In this document: positions 50,367 to 62,900 of the stretch, piece by piece
How positions within the stretch are numbered: the stretch's first letter is position 1
Layout of the letters: every line of letters starts with the position of its first letter
NCBI RefSeq assembly: GCF_051020985.1
Contig: NW_027475138.1
Location: 3,720,001-3,784,000, forward strand
DNA: 64,000 nucleotides
Direction of reading: 5' to 3'
DNA from: Nomia melanderi
Taxonomy: Eukaryota > Arthropoda > Insecta > Hymenoptera > Halictidae
Program-made: the position numbers and the translations under genes
Notes under the pieces: generated by a model
What the model was told of the DNA's origin: nothing
The model's input: only the letters and a program-made list of their open reading frames with translations
Database searches by the model: none

Positions 50367-51526
50367 ATATCTCGGGTGCTATTAGATACAGCGCAATAAA
50401 CCAAAGTGTATTATCTGCAAGAGGCCCTGGCGCATGCATCTGTGCAGCGGAAACGACCTCGGACCACCAGGGGCCGAGAAAACTAAAGTCTCATGGGGCC
50501 GGACACTCAGGGTCTGGGGAAAATCCATTATATATCTGGTGATATGTCGGGAGCTATTACAGATAGCGCAATAAATCAAAGTTCATTGTCTGGAGGAGGC
50601 CCTGGCGCATGAATCTATGCAGCGGGAACGACCTCGGTCCACCAGGGGCCGAGAAAACCACCGTCTCATGGGGCTGGACACTCAGGGTGAGGGTAATATC
50701 CAATATATATCTGGTGATATCTCGGGTGCTATTACAGATAGCGCAATAAATCAAAGTGCATTGTCTGTAGGAGGCCCTGGCGCATGAACCTGTGCAGCGG
50801 CAACGACCTCGGACCACCAGGGGCCGAGAAAACCACAGTGTCATGTGGCCGGACACTCTGGGTCAGGGGAAAATCCAATATATATCTGGTGATATCTCGG
50901 GTGCTATTACAGATAGCGCAATAAATCAAAGTGCATTGTCTGCAGGAGGCCCTTGCGAATGAATCTGTTCAGCGGGAACGACCTCGGATCACCAGGGGCC
51001 GAGAAAACCACAGACACATGGGGCCGGACACTCAGGGTCGAGGAAAAATCCAATATATATCTGGTGATATCTCGGGTGCTATTAGAGATAGCGCGATAAA
51101 TCAAAGTGAATTATCTGCAGGAGGCCCTGGAGCATGCATCTGTGTAGCGGGAACGACCTCGGACCACCAGGGGCCGAGAAAATCACCGTCTCATGGGGAC
51201 GGGCACTCAGGGTCTGGGGAAAATCCAATATGCATCTGCTGATATCTCGGGTGCTATTAGAGATAGCGTAACAAACCAAAGTGCATTGTCTGTAGGAGGC
51301 CCTGGCGCATGAATCTGTGCAGCGGGAACGACCTCTGACCACAAGAGGCCGAGAAAACCACCGTCTCATGGGGCCGGACACTCAGGGTCGAGGAAAAATC
51401 CAATATATATCTGGTGATATCTCGGGTGCTATTACAGATAGCGCGATAAATCAAAGTGCATTGTCTGTAGGAGGCACTGGCGAATGAGTCTGTGCAGCAG
51501 GATCGACCTCGAACCACCAGGGGCCA

Positions 51527-51587
51527 AGAAAATTACAGATATTCGGAATCCGTCACCCAAGGTCATGTGAAAATCCAGCATATATCT
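51527..51587 (+). repeat. Divergent monomer subtype, copy 7
   Basis: Duplicate of copy 5 within the large block, with GGCCAAGAAAATTACAG (A for G) just before the core. Confidence 0.9.
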
Positions 51588-53983
51588 GGTGATATTTCGG
51601 GTGCTATTATAGATAGCGCAATAAACCAAAGTGAATTATCTGCAGTAGGCCCTGGCGCATGCATCTGTGCAGCGGGAACGACCTCGGACAACCAGGGGCC
51701 GAGAAAGCCGCAGACTCATGGGGCTGGACACTCGGGGTTAGGGAAAAATCCAATATATATCTGGTGATATCTCGGGTGCTATTACAGATAGTACAATAAA
51801 TCAAAGTGCACTGTCTGTAGGAGACCCTGGCGCATGAATCTGTGCAGCGGGAACGACCTCGGACCACCAGGGGCCGAGAAAACCACCGTCTCATGGGGAC
51901 GGACACTCAGGGTCTGGCGAAACTCCACTATATATCTGGTGATATCTCGGGTGCTATTAGAGATAGCGCAATAAACCAAACTGCATTGTCTGTAGGAGGC
52001 CCTGGCGCATGAATCTGTGCAGCGGGAGCGACCTCTGACCACAAGGGGCCGAGAAAACCACCGTCTCATGGGGCCGGACACTCAGGGTCGAGGAAAAATC
52101 CAATATATATCTGGTGATATCTCGGGTGCTAATAGAGATAGCGCAATAAACCAAAGTGAATTATCTGCAGGAGGCCCTGGCGCATGAATCTGTGCAGCGG
52201 GAACGACCTCGGACCACCAGGGGCCGAGAAAACGACCGTCTCATGGGGCCGGACACTCAGGGTCAGTGAAAAATCCAATATATATCTGGTGATATCTCGG
52301 GTGCTATTACAGATAGCGCAATAAATCAAAGTGCATTGTCTGTAGGAGGCCCTGGCGCATGAATCTGTGCAGCGGGAACGACCTCGGACCACCAGCGGCC
52401 GAGAAAACCACAGTCTCATGGGGCCGGACACTCAGGGTCAGGGTAAAATCCAGTATATATCTGGTGATATCTCGGGTGCTATTAGAGATAGCGCAATAAA
52501 CCAAAGTGAATTATCTGCAGGAGGCCCTGGCGCATGAATCTGTGCAGCGGGAACGACCTCGGACCACCAGGGGCCGAAAAAACCACAGTCTCATGGGGCC
52601 GGACACTCAGGGTCAGGGTAAAATCCAATATATATCTGGTGATATCTCGGGTGCTATTACAGATAGCGCAATAAATCAAAGTGCATAGTCTGTAGGAGGC
52701 CCCGGCGCATGAATCTGTGCAGCGGGAACGACCTCGGACGACCAGGGGCCTTGAAAACCACAGTCTCATGGGGCCGGACACTCAGGGTCAGGGGAAAATC
52801 CAATATATATCTGGTGATATCTCGGGTGCTATTACAGATAGCGCAATAAATCAATGTGCATTGTCTGTAGGAGACCCTGGCGCATGAATCTGTGCAGCGG
52901 GAACGACCTCGGGCCACCAGGGGCCCAGAAAACCACAGTCTCATGTGGCCGGACACTCAGGGTCAGGGAAAAATCCATTATATATCTGGTGATATATCGG
53001 GTGCCATTAGAGATAGCTCGATAAATCAAAGTGCATTGTCTGCAGGAGGCCCTGACGCATGAATCTGTGCAGCGGGAACGACCTCGGACCACCAGGGGCC
53101 GATAAAACCACCGTCTCATGGGGCCGGACACTCAGGGTCAGGGGAAAATCCAATATATATCTGGTGATCTCTCGGGTGCTATTACAGATAGCGCAATAAA
53201 CCAAAGTGAATTATCTGCAGGAGGCCCTGGCGCATGAATCTGTGCAGCGGGAACGACCTCGGGCCACCAGGGGCTGAGAAAACGACCGTCTCATGGGGCC
53301 GGACACTCAGGGTCAGTGAAAAATCCAGTATATATCTGGTGATATCTCGGGTGCTATTAGAGATACCGCAATAAACCAAAGTGAATTATCTGCAGGAGGC
53401 GCTGGCGCATGAATCTTTGCAGCGGGAACGTCCTCGGACCTCCAGGGGCCGAGACAACCACAGTCTCATGGGGCCGGACACTCAGGGTAAGGGGAAAATC
53501 CAATATATATCTGGTGATATCTCGGGTGCTATTACAGATAGCGCAATAAATCAAAGTGCATTGTCTGTAGGAGGCCCTGGCGCATGAATCTGTGCAGCGG
53601 GAACGACCTCGGACCATCAGGGGCCGAAAAAACCACAGTTTCATGGGGCCGGACACTCATGGTCAGGGTAAAATCCAATATATATCTGGTGATATCTCGG
53701 GTGCTATTACAGATAGCGCAATAAATCAAAGTGCATTGTCTGTAGGAGGCCCTGGCGCATGAATCTGTGCAGCGGGAACGACCTCGGACCACCAGGGGCC
53801 GAGAAAACCACAGTCTCATGGGGCCGGACACTCAGGGACAGGGAAAAATCAAAAATATATCTGCTGATATCTCGGGTGCTATTGCAGATAGCGCAATAAA
53901 TCAAAGAGCATTGTCTGCAGGAGGCCTTTGCGAATGAATCTGTTCAGCGGGAACGACCTCGGATCACCAGGGGCCGAGAAAAC

Positions 53984-56900
53984 CACAGTCTCATGGGTCC
54001 GGACACTCAGGGTCAGGGGAAAATCCAGTTTATATCTGGTGATATCTCGGGTGCTATTAGAGATAGCGCAATAAACCAAAGTGAATTCTCTGCAGGAGGC
54101 CCTGCCGCATGAATCTGTGCAGCGGGAACGACCTCGGACCACCAGGGGCCGAAAAAACCACAGTCTCATGGGGCCGGACACTCAGGGTCAGGGGAAAATC
54201 CAGTATATATCTGTTGATATCTCGGGTGCTATTACAGATAGCGCAATAAATCAAAGTGCATTGTCTGTAGGAGGCCCTGGCGCATGAATCTGTGCAGCGG
54301 GAACGACCTCGGACCACCAGGGGCCGATAAAACTAAAGTCTCATGCGGCCGGACACTCAGGGTCTGGGGAAAATCCAATATATATCTGGTGATATCTCCG
54401 GTCCTATTACAGATAGCGAAATAAATCAAAGTGCATTGTCTGTAGGAGGCCCTGGCGCATGAATCTGTGCAGCGGGATCGACCTCGGACCACCAGAGGCC
54501 GAGGGAACCACAGTCTCATGGGGCCGGACACTCAGGGTCATGGAAAAATCCAATATATATCTGGTGATATCTTGGGTGCTATTACAGATAGAGCAATAAA
54601 TCAAAGTGCATTGTCTGTAGGAGGCCCTGGCGCATGAATGTGTGCAGCGGGAACAACCTCGGACCACCAGGGGCCGAGAAAACCACAGTCTCATGGGGCC
54701 GGACACTCAGGGTCAGGGCAAAATCCAATATATATCTGGTGATATATCGGGTGCTATTAGAGATAGCGCAATAAACCATTGTGAATTATCTGCAGGAGGC
54801 CCTGGCGCATGAATGTGTGCAGCGGGAACGACCTCGGACAACCAGGGGCCGAGAAAACCGCAGTCTCATGGGGCCGGACACTCAGGGTCAGGGAAAAATC
54901 CAATATATATCTGGTGATATCTCGGGCGCTATTAGAGATAGCGCAATAAGCCAAAGGGAATTATCTGCAGGAGGCCCTGGCGCATGCATCAGTGCAGCGG
55001 GAACGACCTAGGACCACCAGGGGCCGAGAAAACCACAGTCTCATGGGGCCGGACACTCAGGGTCAGGGGAAAATCCAATATATATCTGGTGATATCTCGG
55101 GTGCTATTAGAGATAGCGCAATAAATCAAAGTGCATTGTCTGTAGGAGGCCCTGGCGCATGAATCTGTGCAGCGGGAACGACCTCGGAACACCAGGGGCC
55201 GAGAAAACCACCGTCTCATGGGACAGGACACTCAGGGTCAGTGAAAAATCCAATATATATCTGGTGATATCTCGGGTGCTATTACAGATAGCGCAATAAA
55301 TCAAAGTGCATTGTCTGTAGGAGACGCTGGCGCATGAACCCGTGCAGCGGGAACGTTCTCGGACCACCAGGGGCCGAGAAAACGACCGTCTCATGGGGCC
55401 GGACGCTCAGGGTCAGTGAAAAATCCAATATATATCTGGTGATATCTCGGGTGCTATTAGAGATAGAGCAATAAACCAAAGTGAATTATCTGCAGGAGGC
55501 CCTGGCGCATGAATCTGTGCAACGGGAACGACCACGGACCACCAGGGGCCGAGAAAACCACAGTCTCATGGGGCCGGATACTCAGGGTCAGGGAAAAATT
55601 CAATATATATCTGGTGATATCTCGGGCGCTATTAGAGATAGCGCAATAAATCAAGGTGCATTGTCTGTAGGAGGCCCTGGCGCATGAATCTGTGCAACGG
55701 GAACGACCCCGGACCACCAGGGGCCGAGAAAACGACAGTCTCAAGGGGCCGGACACTCAGGGTCAGGGGAAAATCCAATATATATCTGGTGATATCTCGT
55801 GTGCTATTACAGATAGCGCAATAAATCAAAGTGCATTGTCTGTAGGAGGCCCTGGCGCATGAATCTGTGCAGCGGGAACGACCTCGGACCACCAGGGGCC
55901 GAGAAAACCACAGTCTCATGGGGCCGGATACTCAGGGTCAGGGGAAAAATCCAATATATATCTGGTGATATCTCGGGCGCTATTAGAGATAGCGCAATAA
56001 ATCAAAGTGCATTGTCTGTAGGAGGCCCTGGCGCATGAATCTGTGCAGCGGGAACGACCTCGGAACACCAGGGGCCGAGAAAACCACCGTCTCATGGGGC
56101 AGGACACTCAGGGTCAGTGAAAAATCCAATATATATCTGGTGATATCTCGGGTGCTATTACAGATAGCGCAATAAATCAAAGTGCATTGTCTGTAGGAGA
56201 CGCTGGCGCATGAACCTGTTCAGCGGGAACGTTCTCGGACCACCAGGGGCCGAGAAAACGACCGTCTCATGGGGCCGGACGCTCAGGGTCAGTGAAAAAT
56301 CCAATATATATCTGGTGATATCTCGGGTGCTATTAGAGATAGCGCAATAAACCAAAGTGAATTATCTGCAGGAGGTCCTGGCGCATGAATCTGTGCAACG
56401 GGAACGACCTCGGACCACCAGGGGCCGAGAAAACCACAGTCTCATGGGGCCGGATACTCAGGGTCAGGGGAAAATCCAATGTAGATCTGGTGATATCTCG
56501 GGTGCTATTACAGATAGCGCAATAAATCATAGTGCATTGTCTGTAGGAGGCCCTGGCGCATGAATCTGGCCAGCGGGAACGACCTCGGACCACCAGCGGC
56601 CGAGAAAACCACCGTCTCATGGGGCCGGACAATCAGGGTCAGGGGAAAATCCAATATATATCTGGTGATATCTCGGGTGCTATTAGAGATAGCGCAATAA
56701 ACGAAAGTGAATTATCTGCAGGAGGCCCTGGCGCATGAATCTGTGCAGCGGGAACGACCGCGGACCACCAGGGGCCGAGAAAACCACCGTCTCATGGGGC
56801 CGGACACTCTGGGTCAGCGAAAATTCCAATATATATGTGGTGATATCTCGGGTGCTATTACAGATAGCGCAATAAATCAAAGTGCATTGTCTGTAGGAGG

Positions 56901-59900
56901 CCCTGGCGCATGAATCTGTGCAGCGGGAACGACCTCGGACCACCAGGGGCCGATAAAACTACAGTCTCATGCGGCCGGACACTCAGGGTCTGGGGAAAAT
57001 CCAATATATAGCTGGTGATATCTCCGGTCCTATTACAGATAGCGAAATAAATCAAAGTGCATTGTCTGTAGGAGGCCCTGGCGCATGAATCTGTGCAGCG
57101 GGAACGACCTCCGACCACCAGGGGCCGAGGAAACCACAGTCTCATGGGGCCGGACACTCAGGGTCAGGGAAAAATCCAATATATATCTGGTGATATCTTG
57201 GGTGCTATTAGATATAGCGCAATAAACCAAAGTGAATTATCTGCAGGAGGCCCTGGCGCATGAATCTGTGCAACGGGAACGACCTCGGACCACCAGGGGC
57301 CGAAAAATCCACAGTCTCATGGGGCCGGACACTCAGGGTCAGGGAAAAATCCAATATATATCTGGTGATATCTTGGGTGCTATTAGAGATAGCGTAATAA
57401 ACCAAAGTGAATTATCTGCAGGAGGCCCTGGCGCAAGAATCTGTGCAGCGGGAACGACCTCGGACCACCAGGGGCCGAGACAACAACCGTCTCATGGGGC
57501 CGGACACTCAGGGTCAGGGAAAAATCCAATATATATCTGGTGATATCTTGGGTGCTATTAGGGATAGCGCAATAAACCAAAGTGAGTTATCTGCAGGAGG
57601 CCCTGGCGCCTGAAGCTGGGCAGCGGGAACGACCTCGGACCACCAGGGGCCGAAAAAACCACAGTCTCATGGGGCCGGACACTCAGGGTCAGGGGAAAAT
57701 CCAGTATATATCTGTTGATATCTCGGGTGCTATTAGAGATAGCGCAATAAACCAAAGTGAATTATCTGCAGGAGGCCCTGGCGCATGAATCTGTGCAGCC
57801 GGAACGACCTCGGACCACCAGGGGCCGAAAAAACCACAGTCTCATGGGGCCGGACACTCAGGGTCAGGGGAAAATCCAGTATATATCTGTTGATATCTCG
57901 GGTGCTATTAGAGATAGCGCAATAAACCAAAGTGAATTATCTGCAGGAGGCCCTGGCGCATGAATCTGTGCAACGGTAACGACCTCGGACCACCAGGGGT
58001 CGAAAAAACAACAGTCTCATGGGGCCGGACACTCAGGGTCAGGGAAAAATCCAATATATATGTGGTGATATCTCGGGTTCTATTACAGATAGCGCAATAA
58101 ATCAAAGTGCATTGTCTGTAGGAGGCCCTGGCGCATGAATCTGTGCAGCGGGAACGACCTCGGACCACCAGGGGCCGATAAAACTACAGTCTCATGCGGC
58201 CGGACACTCAGGGTCTGGGGAAAATCCAATATATATCTGGTGATATCTCCGGTCCTATTACAGATAGCGAAATAAATCAAAGTGCATTGTCTGTAGGAGG
58301 CCCTGGCGCATGAATCTGTGCAGCGGGAACGACTTCGGACCACCAGAGGCCGAGGAAACCACAGTCTCATGGGGCCGGACACTCAGGGTCAGGGAGAAAT
58401 CCAATATATATCTGGTGATATCTTGGGTGCTATTACAGATAGAGCAATAAATCATAGTGCATTGTCTGTAGGAGGCCCTGGCGCATGAATGTGTGCAGCG
58501 GGAACAACCTCGGACCACCAGGGGCCGAGAAAACCACAGTCTCATGGGGCCGGTCACTCAGGGTCAGGGGAAAATCCAATATAGATCTGGTGATATCTCG
58601 GGTGCTATTACAGATAGCGCAATAAATCAAAGTGCATTGTCTGTAGGAGGCCCTGGCGCATGAACCTGTGCAGCGGGAACGACCTCGGACCACCAGGGGC
58701 CGAGAAAACGACCGTCTCATGGGGCCGGACGCTCAGGGTCAGTGAAAAATCCAATATATATCTGGTGATATCTCGGGTGCTATTACAGATAGCGCAATAA
58801 ATCAAAGGGCATTGTCTGTAGGAGGCCTTGGCGCATGAACCTGTGCAGCGGCAACGACCTCGGACCACCAGGGGCCGATAAAACCACAGTCTCATGGGGC
58901 CGGACACTCAGGGTCAGGGGAAAATCCAGTATATATCTGGTGATATCTCGGGTGCTATTAGAGATAGCGCAATAAACCAAAGTGAATTATCTGCAGGATT
59001 CCCTGGCGCATGAATCTGTGCTAGCGGGTACGTCCTCGGACCTCCAGGGGCCGAGACAACCACAGTCTCATGGGGCCGGATACTCAGGGTCAGGGGAAAA
59101 TTCAATATAGATCTGGTGATATCTCGGGTGCTATTACAGATAGCGCAATAAATCAAAGTGCATTGTCTGTAGGAGGCCCTGGCGCATGAATCTGTGCAGC
59201 GGGAACGACCTAGGACCACCAGGGGCCGAGACAACCACCGTCTCATGGGGCCGGACACTCAGGGTCAGGGGAAAATCCAATATATATCTGGTGATATCTC
59301 GGGTGCTATTACAGATAGCGCAATAAATCAAAGTGCATTGTCTGTAGGATGCCCTGGCGCATGAATGTGTGCAGCGGGAACAACCTCGGACCACCAGGGG
59401 CCGAGAAAACCACAGTCTCATGGGGCCGGACACTCAGGGTCAGGGCAAAATCCAATATATATCTGGTGATATCTCGGGTGCTATTAGAGATAGCGCAATA
59501 AACCATAGTGAATTATCTGCAGGAGGCCCTGGCGCATGAATGTGTGCAGCGGGAACGACCTCGGACCACCAGGGGCCGAGAAAACCGCAGTCTCATAGGG
59601 CCGGACACTCAGGGTCAGGGAAAAATCCAATATATATCTGTTGATATCTCGGGCGCTATTAGAGATAGCGCAATAAACCAAAGTGAATTATCTGCAGGGG
59701 GCCCTGGCGCATGAATCTGTGCAGCGGGAACGACCTCGTACCACCAGGGGCCGAGAAAACCACCGTCTCATGGGGCCGGACACTCAGGGTCAGGGAAAAG
59801 TCCAATATATATCTGGTGATATCTCGGGTGCTATTAGAGATAGCGCAATAAACCAAAGTGAGTTATCTGCAGGAGGGCCTGTCGCCTGAAGCTGTGCAGC

Positions 59901-62900
59901 GGGAACGACCTCGGACCACCAGGGGCCGAGGAAAGCACCGTCTCGAGGGGGCCGGACACTCTGGGCCAGGGAAAAATCCAATATATATGTGGTGATATCT
60001 CGGGTGCTATTACAGATAACGCAATAAATCAAAGTGCATTGTCTGTAGGAGGCCCTGGCGCATAAATGTGGCCAGCGGGAACGACCTCGGACCATCAGGG
60101 GCCGAGAAAACCACCGTCTCATGGGGCCGGACACTCAGGGTCAGGGGAAAATCCAATATTTATCTGGTGATATCTTGGGTGCTATTACAGATAGCGCAAT
60201 AAATCAAAGTGCATTGTCTGTAGGAGGCCCTGGCGCATGAATCTGTGCAGCGGGAACGACCTCGGACCACCAGGGGCCGAGAAAACCACCGTCCCGAGGG
60301 GCCGGACACTTAGGGTCAGTGAAAAATCCAATATCTATCTGGTGATATCTCGGGTGCTATTACAGATAGCGCAATAAATCAAAGTGAATTATCTGCAGGA
60401 GGCCCTGGCGCATGAATCTGTGCAAGGGGAACGACCTCGGACCACCAGGGGCCGAGAAAACCACAGTCTCATGGGGCCGGACACACAGGGTCAGGGAAAA
60501 ATTCAATATATATCTGGTGATATCTTGGGTGCTATTAGAGATAGCGCAATAAACCAAAGTGAATTATCTGCAGGAGGCCCTGGCGCATGAATCTGTGCAA
60601 CGGGAACGACCTCGGACCACCAGGGGCCGAAAAAACCACAGTCTCATGGGGCCGGACACTCAGGGTCAGGGAAAAATCCAATATATATCTGGTGATATCT
60701 CGGGTGCTATTACAGATAGCGCAATAAATCAAAGTGCATTGTCTGTAGGAGGCCCTGGCGCATGAATCTGTGCAGCGGGAACGACCTCGGACCACCAGGG
60801 GCCGAGAAAACCACAGTCTCATGGGGCCGGACACTCAGGGTCAGGGGAAAATCCAATATATATCTGGTGATATCTCGGGTGCTATTAAAGATAGCGCAAT
60901 AAACTAAAGTGAATTATCTGCAGGAGGCCCTGGCGCATGAATGTGTGCAGCGGGAACGACCTCGGACCACCAGGGGCCGAGAAAACCGCAGTCTCATGGG
61001 GCCGGACACTCAGGGTCAGGGAAAAATCCAATATATATCTGGTGATATCTCGGGTGCTATTAGAGATAGCGCAATAAATCAAAGTGCATTGTCTGTAGGA
61101 GGCCCTGTCGCATGAATCTGCGCAGCGGGAACGACCTCGGAACACCAGGGGCCGAGAAAACCACCGTCTCATGGGGCAGGGCACTCAGGGTCAGTGAAAA
61201 ATCCAATATATATCTGGTGATATCTCGGGTGCTATTAGAGATAGCGCAATAAGCCAAAGGGAATTATCTGCAGGAGGCCCTGGCGCATGCATCAGTGCAG
61301 CGGGGACGACCTAGGACCACCAGGGGCCGAGAAAACCACAGTCTCATGGGGCCGGACACTCAGGGTCAGGGGAAAATCCAATATATATCTGGTGATATCT
61401 CGGGTGCTATTAGAGATAGCGCAATAAATCAAAGTGCATTGTCTGTAGGAGGCCCTGGCGCATGAATCTGTGCAGCGGGAACGACCTCGGAACACCAGGG
61501 GCCGAGAAAACCACCGTCTCATGGGGCAGGACACTCAGGGTCAGTGAAAAATCCAATATATATCTGGTGATATCTCGGGTGCTATTACAGATAGCGCAAT
61601 AAATCAAAGTGCATTGTCTGTAGGAGGCCCTGGCGCATGAATCTGGCCAGCGGGAACGACCTAAGACCACCAGCGGCCGAGAAAACCGCAGTCTCATGGG
61701 GCCGGACACTCAGGGTCAGGGAAAAATCCAATATATATCTGGTGATATCTCGGGCGCTATTAGAGATAGCGCAATAAATCAAAGTGCATTGTCTGTAGGA
61801 GGCCATGGCGCATGAATCTGTGCAGCGGGAACGACCTCGGAACACCAGGGGCCGAGAAAACCACCGTCTCATGGGGCCGGATACTCAGGGTCAGGGGAAA
61901 ATCCAATATAGATCTGGTGATATCTCGGGTGCTATTACAGATAGCGCAATAAATCATAGTGCATTGTCTGTAGGAGGCCCTGGCGCATGAATCTGGCCAG
62001 CGGGAACGACCTCGGACCACCAGCGGCCGAGAAAACCACCGTCTCATGGGGCCGGACACTCAGGGTCGGGGAAAAATCCAATATATATCTGGTGATATCT
62101 CGGGTGCTATTAGAGATAGCGCAATAAACCAAAGTGAATTGTCTGCAGGAGGCCCTGGCGCATGAATCTGTGCAGCGGGAACGACCTCGGACCACCAGGG
62201 GCCGAGAAAACCGCAGTCTCATGGGGCCGGACACTCAGGGTCAGGGAAAAATCCAATATATATCTGGTGATATCTCGGGCGCTATTAGAGATAGCGCAAT
62301 AAATCAAAGTGCATTGTCTGTAGGAGGCCCTGGCGCATGAATCTGTGCAGCGGGAACGACCTCGGAACACCAGGGGCCGAGAAAACCACCGTCTCATGGG
62401 GCCGGACACTCAGGTCAGTGAAAAATCCAATATATATCTGGTGATATCTCGGGTGCTATTACAGATAGCGCAATAAATCAAAGTGCATTGTCTGTAGGAG
62501 ACGCTGGCGCATGAACCTGTTCAGCGGGAACGTTCTCGGACCACCAGGGGCCGAGAAAACGACCGTCTCATGGGGCCGGACGCTCAGGGTCAGTGAAAAA
62601 TCCAATATATATCTGGTGATATCTCGGGTGCTATTAGAGATAGCGAAATAAACCAAAGTGAATTATCTGCAGGAGGCCCCGGCGCATGAATCTGTGCAAC
62701 GGGAACGACCTCGGATCACCAGGGGCCGAGAAAACCACAGTCTCATGGGGCCGGATACTCAGGGTCAGGGGAAAATCCAATATAGATCTGGTGATATCTC
62801 GGGTGCTATTACAGATAGCGCAATAAATCATAGTGCATTGTCTGTAGGAGGCCCTGGCGCATGAATCTGGCCAGCGGGAACGACCTCGGACCACCAGCGG

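Larger units (their letters stand above)
48502..53983. repeat. Large duplicated block, right copy, 11 monomers shorter and 2 longer
   Basis: Counterpart of 35022-42081. The spacing drops from 13480 to 11552 within the TA-insert cassette (49.9-50.6 kb), a loss of 1928 bp, which is 11 monomers plus the 3 bp of indels in the lost stretch. It then rises by exactly 350 bp at about 52350-52700, two extra monomers (CAGCGGCCGAG and CGAAAAAACC types). 7060 - 1928 + 350 gives 5482, in agreement with the observed length. Confidence 0.88.
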
